A stretch of DNA of 27,608 nt from Anaerolineales bacterium UBA3001. GTDB lineage: Bacteria > Chloroflexota > Anaerolineae > Anaerolineales > UBA11657. This document shows positions 21,643 through 27,608 of the stretch, in pieces. The notes beneath the pieces are model-generated. The model was given only the letters and a program-made list of their open reading frames with translations. It made no database searches and had not been told where the DNA came from. Made by a program: the position numbers and the translations under genes. The DNA lies in assembly GCA_002346435.1 (NCBI GenBank), contig DDZT01000054.1, positions 1 through 27,608 on the forward strand, given 5' to 3'. Position 1 is the stretch's first letter, and each line of letters begins with the position of its first letter.

Positions 21643-22743
21643 TTAGCTGCGGTGGTCAATATAGTCTTCAGTTTTAGATGTACTTGATTCTTGAACAATT
21701 CGTATCTCACGTTGAGGAAAGGGGATCAAGATGTCTGATGATCGTAATGCGTTATATACAGCTGTGTTAACTCTGTCAAACATTGGTCGAGTATCAATGT
21801 AACTTTCAATCCACCAACGCAATCTGAATATTAAGGCCGAATCACCGAAGTTTAGAAAAAGAGCGTCGACTGGTTTGTTGTCAAGCACTCCTTCAACATT
21901 TTTAATAGCAGTCTTTAATGTGGTTCGGGCAAACTCTAAATCAGTTCCGTAGGCAACGCCCACCTCCATTTGGATTCGATAATGTGTATCTGGGAAAGAA
22001 TGATTGACGACAAGGCTTTTTTCTATGACTGAGTTGGGAACAATCACTGTCCTATTATCCAATGTTTGAATTCTCGTGCTTCTTAGGCCTATATCTATTA
22101 CATTGCCCCAAGTATTTAAATCTCTGATTTCAATGCGGTCACCTATCCTGAAAGGGCGATCTATCATAATTAATATGCCACTGATAGTGTCTGACAGTGC
22201 CGCTTGTGCAGCTAATGCTATAGCTAATGAACCTATTCCCATTGTGGCTACAAGTGCGCTGACATCAACATCAAAGCGGCCTAACAGGATAATTATTGCT
22301 ATACCTGCAAGAATTCCTAGTATTACTCTTCGAAGCAAAGGTACGGCTTGGGTCAAGAGTCTTGGATCCGAATGTTTTGTTATGTGCTGTGTGTACCAGA
22401 CAAAAAATGCTGAGACACTTCTCCACAACAGAATAACAGTTAGAGCAAGGTAAGATATAAAAAAGAACTGGGTCCAGAACGGCAATAATGCCAATGGCAA
22501 GAATGTCAGTCTCAATATTGCCCAATGTGTAGTTGCTGCAATTACAAGCCAGTAGATTGGTGTTCGGGCAGCTGGAAGCAATGCGTCGTCTAGTTTAGTT
22601 TCTGTACGTCCGACGATTGTTTGTATTAATCGAATTAGCCATTTAGTTACTATCTTACGACCAATGGTAGGTACAACTACCAATACTACGGCAGAAATTC
22701 CTATATCGACCCATTGGCTAGATTCAAGTCCTAGAAAATTCAT
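21643..22743 (-). CDS. Small-conductance mechanosensitive channel, MscS family
   Basis: MscS channels open under membrane tension and release solutes on osmotic downshock. The 366-residue protein has four to five N-terminal helices (about 8-30, 58-78, 82-110 and 135-160). The pore helix and following beta domain then show the family text: MGIGSLAIALAAQAALSDTI, SGILIMIDRPFRIGDRIEI, WGNVIDIGLRSTRIQTLDNR and VIVPNSVI. The C-terminal alpha-beta domain includes VGVAYGTDLEFARTTL. Its extra N-terminal helices make it slightly larger than E. coli MscS. The ATG at 22743 has AAGGT about 9 bases upstream. It lies just before rpmH on the same strand, where dnaA is often found; the rpmH promoter in the 150-base gap makes the two units independent. 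Confidence 0.93.
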   Translation of the reverse strand: MNFLGLESSQWVDIGISAVVLVVVPTIGRKIVTKWLIRLIQTIVGRTETKLDDALLPAARTPIYWLVIAATTHWAILRLTFLPLALLPFWTQFFFISYLALTVILLWRSVSAFFVWYTQHITKHSDPRLLTQAVPLLRRVILGILAGIAIIILLGRFDVDVSALVATMGIGSLAIALAAQAALSDTISGILIMIDRPFRIGDRIEIRDLNTWGNVIDIGLRSTRIQTLDNRTVIVPNSVIEKSLVVNHSFPDTHYRIQMEVGVAYGTDLEFARTTLKTAIKNVEGVLDNKPVDALFLNFGDSALIFRLRWWIESYIDTRPMFDRVNTAVYNALRSSDILIPFPQREIRIVQESSTSKTEDYIDHRS

Positions 22744-23011
22744 TGATAACTACCTTGTTGTTTTTTTACACACAGTTTTTATAAACAAAACCGCATCAAC
22801 TAGTATCATTAGATATTATATCTATAAAACAACATATGTGTACAAAAAAATATATACTGGACATTATTGTGTAATACAGCATATATCACAGCATATATCT
22901 TTATAAAAATTGGTAACAATATGCAAGGTATGTGCTAGACTAATATTAAGAAAAATAAATATAATTGATAAGGCTTGATTCAGATTATTACATTGCATAT
23001 AAAGGAAATTT
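22744..23011. promoter_or_regulatory. AT-rich divergent promoter region between mscS and the M20 gene
   Basis: This 268-base gap is almost pure A+T in its middle. It contains a perfect tandem duplication of a 12-base unit, ACAGCATATATC, at 22876-22899. Two promoters for the plus-strand gene can be drawn: TAGACT-18-TATAAT (22936-22965) and TTGATT-17-TATAAA (22975-23003). The second lies 8 bases from the ATG at 23012. On the minus strand, TATAAA and TATAAT hexamers upstream of mscS are possible -10s without a clear -35. I see no gene here. Confidence 0.5.
22975..23003 (+). promoter_or_regulatory. Promoter of the M20 peptidase gene
   Basis: TTGATT (22975-22980), a 17-base spacer and TATAAA (22998-23003) end 8 bases before the ATG at 23012. 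AAGGAA between the -10 and the ATG resembles a ribosome binding site, but it would be inside the promoter if this start is used. It would be functional only on a longer transcript from the upstream TATAAT. Confidence 0.6.
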
Positions 23012-24397
23012 ATGACCGCTATTAGAGATGTTGTAAGCTACATTAATGCTCACAAGAATAAATCGTTAGAAAGGCTTATTGACCTATGTGAGATTCCTAG
23101 TATATCTACCTTGCCGGATCATGAATCAGACATGCGCCAAGCTGCAGAGTGGCTAGCTAATGAAATGCAGAGTCTTGGTATGGAGTCTATCAAAATCATC
23201 CCTACAGATGGTCATCCAGTGGTTTACGGCGATTACCTTAATATAGAAGACCGTCCTACAGTCCTGATTTATGGTCATTATGATGTACAACCTGCTGACC
23301 CGATTGAAGAATGGTCATCTTCTCCTTTTGTACCTACAATTCGCGGCGATAATTTGTACGCGAGAGGTGCGTCGGATATGAAAGGGCAAATTATGGGGGT
23401 GTTTTCAGCATTGGATGCATGGAAGAATGCAGGCGACGGATTCCCATTAAATATCAAGATCATACTTGAAGGAGAAGAAGAAATTGGGTCACCAAATTTA
23501 GCAGGTTTTGTTGAGAGTAATCGTGATTTGTTATATTGTGACCTTTGCATGAACGCGGACTCAAGTATTGGGAATGTTGACTATCCTGCTATTGTCTATG
23601 GTCTGCGTGGTCTAGCCTATTATGAGCTATGGGTATACGGCCCTGAGACTGATTTGCATTCAGGTATGTTTGGCGGGGCTGTGCACAATCCTGCGATTGT
23701 ATTGTGCGAATTAATTGCTGGAATGCATGAGGCTGATGGTAAGGTAGGATTACCTCTGTTTTATGAAAATGTCGAAGAGATATCTGAAGAAGAAAGATTA
23801 GAAATCAACCAATTGACGTACGATGATCAGGAATTGCTATCTAGTGCAGGCAACCCACCTTCTTTATTTGGAGAATTTGGCTATTCTGCCATGGAACGAG
23901 TTTCAGTACGACCCTCATTGGATGTGAATGGACTCTACTCTGGTTTCATAGGTTCCGGTAGTAAAACAGTTCTTCCTTCTAAGGCAATGGCAAAACTATC
24001 TATGAGGTTAGTACCTCATCAAAAGCCTGCAGAAATATCAGATAGTCTTCGTAAATATTTGTCTGATAATGCGCCAGATACTGTTAGATGGGAACTGAAG
24101 GAGTTAGCGCATGCAAGCCCAGTTGTAGTCAACCGAGAATCTATTGGGGTGCGCGCAGCTGTAGATGCAATTGAGTATGTGTTTGGTGTGAAACCGAGCT
24201 TTATGCGTAGTGGCGGTACAGTGCCAGTGGTTGGCATGCTTAGTGATATGCTGGAAATTGAAACAGTCATGCTTGGATTTGCTCTAAATGATGATGGCAT
24301 TCATGGACCAAACGAGAAATTGCATCTAGAGACTTTTCATAACGGCGTTGAATCATATGCTCATTTCTTCAATAACTTGGCTAAGTCATCTAATTGA
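23012..24397 (+). CDS. M20-family dipeptidase-like metallohydrolase
   Basis: A cytosolic two-metal hydrolase of the ArgE/DapE/CNDP (M20) group; most likely a dipeptidase, since relatives of this length and text act on dipeptides. The protein is 461 residues. Metal ligands and catalytic residues are in place: GHYDVQPAD (His89, catalytic Asp91), YARGASDMKGQ (bridging Asp122), EGEEEIGS (153-160, catalytic and metal Glu), NADSS (metal Asp near 188) and the terminal HGPNEKLH. The dimerisation or lid domain lies between, with the conserved DLHSGMFGGAVHNP (about 215-228) and GSGSKTVLPSKAMAKLSMRL (about 310-330). It is monocistronic by appearance, with its own promoter; a 28-base hairpin without a T-run follows it. 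Confidence 0.93.
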   Translation: MTAIRDVVSYINAHKNKSLERLIDLCEIPSISTLPDHESDMRQAAEWLANEMQSLGMESIKIIPTDGHPVVYGDYLNIEDRPTVLIYGHYDVQPADPIEEWSSSPFVPTIRGDNLYARGASDMKGQIMGVFSALDAWKNAGDGFPLNIKIILEGEEEIGSPNLAGFVESNRDLLYCDLCMNADSSIGNVDYPAIVYGLRGLAYYELWVYGPETDLHSGMFGGAVHNPAIVLCELIAGMHEADGKVGLPLFYENVEEISEEERLEINQLTYDDQELLSSAGNPPSLFGEFGYSAMERVSVRPSLDVNGLYSGFIGSGSKTVLPSKAMAKLSMRLVPHQKPAEISDSLRKYLSDNAPDTVRWELKELAHASPVVVNRESIGVRAAVDAIEYVFGVKPSFMRSGGTVPVVGMLSDMLEIETVMLGFALNDDGIHGPNEKLHLETFHNGVESYAHFFNNLAKSSN

Positions 24398-24406
24398 ACT
24401 AAAATA

Positions 24407-24434
24407 GTTGTTGGCATAATCTAGAGCTAACAAT
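24407..24434 (+). other. Hairpin after the M20 gene
   Basis: GTTGTTGGC (24407-24415) pairs with GCTAACAAT (24426-24434), nine pairs including two G-U wobbles, with a loop of 10 bases. No T-run follows on the plus strand, so it is at best a weak terminator or an mRNA 3'-end stabiliser. Confidence 0.3.
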
Positions 24435-24497
24435 AGAACAAAAATTCATGACTGATATTATTGTCTATGTGTTATATAACTATATATCCTGACTCAA

Positions 24498-24503
24498 TAT
24501 GAT
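24498..24503 (+). promoter_or_regulatory. -10-like element 6 bases before the PP2C gene
   Basis: TATGAT lies exactly 6 bases before the GTG at 24510, the same spacing as in parB and the glycosyltransferase operon. No clear -35 or ribosome binding site is seen. Supported mainly by the recurring pattern in this window. Confidence 0.4.
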
Positions 24504-24509
24504 GTTGCA

Positions 24510-25415
24510 GTGAATATATTCAATCTTTCGCGCTTGTTCAGCAAGTCACGCAATAATATAGTGGATGGACTAACTACCAAACGTCGAATACAAATTGGTA
24601 GAGCTGCTTATCATCCGCCAGTTAGTGGAATACCATCGATCACTTTATCTCATGCCCAAAGTGTCGGCATAGTTCGTGAAGACAATGAGGATTCTCTCTT
24701 TGCTTTAACTGGTATGAATGCTGGCGATTCTAAACAACATGATTTCGGGTTATTTGTGGTTGCAGATGGTATGGGTGGCCACAAGAAAGGTGAGCGTGCT
24801 AGTACAATTGCTGCACAATCAGTTGCAAGGGTAGTAGGCAGTTACATATTTTCCAAGATTCTGGAAGAAATCCAAGATTTCTGCGACAACAAAACATTAA
24901 TGGAGCTGATGCGGTCCGCTTTGATTGCAGCTAATAATGATGTGGTGAATAAAGTGCCTGGTGGAGGAACTACACTAACTGCACTATTATTAATGGGAAC
25001 AAATGCTATTATTGGTCATGTGGGCGACAGTAGAGCTTACATGCTTGAGTCAGGGAAATTATTACAGCTTACCAAAGATCATTCACTGGTGCAAAAACTG
25101 TATGATCTTGGGGAACTTACTGATGAGGGTATCGAAAATCATCCTCAAAGAAATATATTGATGCGTGCAGTGGGTCAGGGTGATGTGCTAGAGGTCGATG
25201 TCAGTGAATGTTCCGTCAAACCTGGTAGCATTTTTTTATTGTGCAGTGACGGTTTGTGGGGATGTATGGAAGACGAAGACATTCTGCAAATAATAATAAA
25301 GAGCTCAGATTTACAGGATGCGTGTGAAAATTTGACTAAAGAAGTAAATAAAACTGGTGGACCAGATAATATAACTGCTGTCATAGTAAAATACGATTAT
25401 GAAAAGAGCAAATGA
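24510..25415 (+). CDS. PP2C-family (PPM) serine/threonine protein phosphatase
   Basis: A metal-dependent phosphatase that removes phosphate from Ser/Thr of proteins, the bacterial PrpC/Stp type. The protein has 301 residues. After about 45 residues of basic, non-domain sequence come the motifs in order: VREDNEDSLFA (55-65), VADGMGGHKKGERAS (84-98, metal Asp86), PGGGTTLTALL, IGHVGDSRAYML (168-179), QLTKDHSLV, LLCSDGLWG (244-251, Asp247) and GGPDNITAVIV (283-293). All metal-binding aspartates are present, so it should be active. It is cytosolic (no helix or signal). The GTG start is chosen because the domain needs the N-terminus to be open and nothing better precedes it; a downstream start is possible. 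The response-regulator gene follows after one base (TGACATG). No Ser/Thr kinase gene is in the window. Confidence 0.92.
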   Translation: MNIFNLSRLFSKSRNNIVDGLTTKRRIQIGRAAYHPPVSGIPSITLSHAQSVGIVREDNEDSLFALTGMNAGDSKQHDFGLFVVADGMGGHKKGERASTIAAQSVARVVGSYIFSKILEEIQDFCDNKTLMELMRSALIAANNDVVNKVPGGGTTLTALLLMGTNAIIGHVGDSRAYMLESGKLLQLTKDHSLVQKLYDLGELTDEGIENHPQRNILMRAVGQGDVLEVDVSECSVKPGSIFLLCSDGLWGCMEDEDILQIIIKSSDLQDACENLTKEVNKTGGPDNITAVIVKYDYEKSK

Positions 25416-25416
25416 C

Positions 25417-26139
25417 ATGAAAAAATCTCGTCCGGGTACTAAGGTTTTAGTAGTAGATGATGAACAGCGTATGATTCATTTTATACGAATGAATTTGGAT
25501 TTGGAGGGGTTTGCGGTTCATGAAGCTTACGATGGCAAAGATGCTTTGGATCAGATTCGCAAAGTGTTGCCTGATTTGGTGATTCTTGATGTGATGATGC
25601 CAAAAATGGACGGATTTGAGACATTGGCGTTACTTCGAGAGAACTCCAATGTGCCCGTAATAATGCTCACAGCTCGTGGAGAAGAAGATGATCGTGTTCG
25701 TGGTTTAGAATTGGGTGCAGACGATTATATTACAAAGCCTTTTAGTCCCCGTGAATTGGTGAGTAGAGTACGGGCAGTGCTTAGGCGCGTAGCACCGCCA
25801 AAAGGTGGTGATGGGGAGGCCATAATAGTCGACGAACGTTTGAAGATTGATTTTGACCGACATGAGATTTTTGTCAATGGTCAACTTGTGAAATTGCGAC
25901 CTACTGAATATCGTCTACTTTACCATTTAGTGCAAAATGCTGGGTGGGTAGTTTCTCATGATCAGCTTTTGGCAAAAGTATGGGGTTATGAGTATCAGAC
26001 TGAAACACACTACTTACGATTGTATGTAAATTACTTAAGAGACAAATTAGAGGCAGATCCGCGTAATCCTAAGTACATTCTTACAGAGCGAGGTGTGGGA
26101 TATCGTTTTGTTGATTATAAGAGACTATCTGACAAATGA
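25417..26139 (+). CDS. OmpR/PhoB-family DNA-binding response regulator
   Basis: This is a transcription factor switched by phosphorylation of an Asp in its receiver domain. From the ATG at 25417 it has 240 residues. The receiver domain is intact: acidic pair Asp14-Asp15 in VLVVDDE, phospho-acceptor Asp58 in VILDVMMPKMDGFE, Thr85 in IMLTARGEED and Lys107 in DYITKPFSPREL. After a short PPKGGDGEA linker the winged-helix domain holds LRPTEYRLLYHLVQNAG, WGYEYQTETHYLRLYVNYLR and the terminal ILTERGVGYRF. An in-frame ATG at 25399 would add six residues and overlap the phosphatase by 17 bases; I prefer 25417, which gives the TGACATG junction also seen at 6682-6688. No histidine kinase is adjacent, so the partner is unknown; the coupling with PP2C suggests control by, or together with, Ser/Thr phosphorylation. 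Confidence 0.94.
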   Translation: MKKSRPGTKVLVVDDEQRMIHFIRMNLDLEGFAVHEAYDGKDALDQIRKVLPDLVILDVMMPKMDGFETLALLRENSNVPVIMLTARGEEDDRVRGLELGADDYITKPFSPRELVSRVRAVLRRVAPPKGGDGEAIIVDERLKIDFDRHEIFVNGQLVKLRPTEYRLLYHLVQNAGWVVSHDQLLAKVWGYEYQTETHYLRLYVNYLRDKLEADPRNPKYILTERGVGYRFVDYKRLSDK

Positions 26140-26165
26140 ACAAACCAGATTACAACAGTAGTATT

Positions 26166-26495
26166 TTATTCCGATTGCTGTCCATACTCAAGACTTATCA
26201 ATAATCCGACAGTAATTACAATTGGCCAAAACCATAATAGCAGTAATTCAAGTAAGTACCAATTCGGGTGTTTTCCTCTTCTAAAAAGTGTAGTGGCTCC
26301 CCATGCAAATATTCCATAAACTAAAGCAGTGAGCAATGCTATTATCAAATTTCCATAAATCGTGTCTTCTAAGGTTGTAACCAATCGGCTACTTCTTATA
26401 ACCAAGCCTCTGTATATTTGTGAAACAAATATAGACGAAAAACAAAAGGCAGCGCATAAATTTGCATGTTTCCAAGGTGAGCGTTTTGATTTCAT
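26166..26495 (-). CDS. Small membrane protein of unknown function
   Basis: A 109-residue protein that I do not recognise. It has a basic N-terminus (MKSKRSPWKH), then three hydrophobic segments at about 11-28, 46-67 and 79-101 (the last Leu/Trp-rich: LLELLLLWFWPIVI). A short positively charged loop (FRRGKHPNW) lies before the third and a polar end (GQQSE) after it. This predicts a three-helix inner-membrane protein. The layout loosely resembles cell-envelope or ABC-associated small membrane proteins, but no motif supports a family. It is convergent with the response-regulator gene (26-base gap, no terminator) and on the same strand as lysK, which ends upstream of it after 108 bases. TACAAT at about 26512-26517 may be its -10. 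Confidence 0.65.
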   Translation of the reverse strand: MKSKRSPWKHANLCAAFCFSSIFVSQIYRGLVIRSSRLVTTLEDTIYGNLIIALLTALVYGIFAWGATTLFRRGKHPNWYLLELLLLWFWPIVITVGLLISLEYGQQSE

Positions 26496-26603
26496 GTGGT
26501 CTCAACTATTAATTGTATCGTGATGGCAATCCTTCTCTAATATATGATTGAGAATTGGAACTTGACTAAGACAACAACGATTGCAAACAGAATATGATCA
26601 ACT

Positions 26604-27608
26604 CTACCGTTCATTGCTGATGTTTTCCATAAGGGTTCGTAATACCGCAATACTGCGTTGATATTCTAACTGAGAGATATGTTCGTTTGGGGTATGATCA
26701 AGATTTGAATCTCCTGGTCCATAAGCGATGCTCGGACATTGCCATTTTGGGGCTACTATATTCATGTCAGATGTCCCAGTTTTAACTACAAAACTTGGAG
26801 TACCATCCTCAGCGCGTATCGCTGCAAGTGCTGCTCGTACTAGCTTGGTATTCTTAGAAGCACGATAAGCTTCTACTGCTCCTCGTATTAGCTCTAATTT
26901 AGCAGGGGCAGCAATACGTTTTTGGAGTTGCTCTTTTAGTTTGTTTATGGTCAATCCCTCGGGTAGCCGGAAAGTGATTTGCATTTGAGCATAATCTCTG
27001 ATGCCATCACTGGTTGATTTTAGTGACCTGATTGTTGGTGTAACTTGATCAAAAATTCTTGCATGCTGTATGTTGTAGTCTCTAGTTAGCTGAAGCAATG
27101 ATTCCCAGTTAGATATTAGCATTTCACATGCATTAGCTGTATTACTTGCGGGGTGAGTGATTGGTATTTCTACTGCAAGTGTATAGCTTAGCGATCCTTT
27201 ATAACCAAGAGTGATTCGATTCCATCGACTAGGTTCTCCGATTAATAAAAAATCAGGTCTATCGAAATTGTCGAGCACATATGAGGCACCTCTAGAATCT
27301 CCTTCCTCGCCTACAGCGCCAATGACAGTAATGGTTACTCCAGGGATTGCACCTAAACTTGCGGCTGAAGTAAATGCAGCGAGGGGTCCTTTAGCATCTA
27401 CAGCTCCGCGTCCGTAGATGAGATCTCCTTCCTGTCTCACTGATATTTCTCCTTGAACAGTATCAATATGACCCAATAGCATAATAGATATCGGTCCAGT
27501 ACCTATTTTTCCTATAGCATTGCCTGAATTGTCAATTTGGGTTTCGAATCCTGCATCATTCATCCAATTTGTTAGATAGTTGACAGCAGAGCTCTCAGAT
27601 TCAGTAGG
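26604..27608 (-). CDS. lysK: LysK, [LysW]-lysine/ornithine hydrolase (M20), partial, 5' end outside window
   Basis: LysK releases lysine or ornithine from the carrier protein LysW at the last step of the alpha-aminoadipate (LysW) route. The frame is open to the right edge (residues PTESESSAVNYLTNW precede the Met at 27563), so the start is outside and 335 codons including the stop are visible. Motifs: LLGHIDTVQG (metal His, Asp), YGRGAVDAKGPLAAF, GAVGEEGDSRGA (Glu-Glu), LLIGEPSRWNRITLGYKG, and the LysK-typical VKTGTSDMNIV, IAYGPGDSNLDHTPNEHIS. The KTGTSDMN and GPGDS-LDHT blocks separate LysK from DapE and ArgE. Other lys genes (lysW, lysX, lysY, lysZ, lysJ) are expected upstream, beyond the window. 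The stop lies 108 bases before the small membrane gene on the same strand. Confidence 0.9.
   Translation of the reverse strand, partial: PTESESSAVNYLTNWMNDAGFETQIDNSGNAIGKIGTGPISIMLLGHIDTVQGEISVRQEGDLIYGRGAVDAKGPLAAFTSAASLGAIPGVTITVIGAVGEEGDSRGASYVLDNFDRPDFLLIGEPSRWNRITLGYKGSLSYTLAVEIPITHPASNTANACEMLISNWESLLQLTRDYNIQHARIFDQVTPTIRSLKSTSDGIRDYAQMQITFRLPEGLTINKLKEQLQKRIAAPAKLELIRGAVEAYRASKNTKLVRAALAAIRAEDGTPSFVVKTGTSDMNIVAPKWQCPSIAYGPGDSNLDHTPNEHISQLEYQRSIAVLRTLMENISNER

Noticed and set aside
1..27608. CRISPR arrays, insertion sequences, phage or integrase genes, toxin-antitoxin pairs
   Set aside because: None was seen. No spaced direct repeats, transposase motifs or terminal inverted repeats were found by reading; the window is mainly core genome.

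Overview
The window is AT-rich and densely coded, and nearly every gene is bacterial housekeeping. It most likely comes from the Chloroflexota (a SAR202- or Dehalococcoidia-like lineage). This rests on several traits: a short monoderm-type YidC without a periplasmic domain, a cobalamin-dependent class II ribonucleotide reductase with NrdR, a LysW-type lysine/ornithine biosynthesis hydrolase, and SelB. The phylum call is inference from gene content and needs a marker-gene tree. No transposase, integrase, phage gene, CRISPR array, rRNA or tRNA is visible.

Layout. Positions 1-634: C-terminal part of ftsZ. 635-954: non-coding stretch with several inverted repeats and a possible pair of NrdR operators. 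955-3963: nrdR-nrdJ, the deoxynucleotide synthesis unit, closed by a strong hairpin terminator. 4031-4900 (minus): a YceI-domain lipoprotein. 5035-8745: three adjacent integral membrane genes resembling a stripped-down, divergent complex I/hydrogenase-4 membrane arm (antiporter-like, HyfE/NuoK-like, antiporter-like) with no hydrophilic redox subunits beside them. 8751-11089 (minus): two GT4-type glycosyltransferases. 11207-12388: a protein that is nearly all coiled coil. 12452-14353: selB.

14440-21492 (minus): the classic origin-proximal block, read in transcription order as rpmH, rnpA, yidD, a PQQ-type beta-propeller lipoprotein, yidC, jag, parA, parB, then an amidohydrolase. The beta-propeller gene inside the yidD-yidC run and the 24-residue tail on ribosomal protein L34 are the unusual points. 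dnaA is not next to rpmH; a MscS-family channel (21643-22743, minus) is there instead.

23012-24397: an M20 dipeptidase-like hydrolase. 24510-26139: a PP2C-type phosphatase directly followed by an OmpR/PhoB response regulator with no histidine kinase in view. 26166-26495 (minus): a small unknown membrane protein. 26604-27608 (minus): the 3' part of lysK, cut by the window edge.

Across the window, several genes that begin a transcription unit have a good -10 hexamer only 6-11 bases before the start codon and no ribosome binding site, which predicts leaderless mRNAs. Some genes inside operons have Shine-Dalgarno sequences or overlapping stop/start codons. The best candidates for something undescribed are the three-gene membrane module (5035-8745), the beta-propeller lipoprotein embedded in the membrane-insertion operon, and the long coiled-coil protein.
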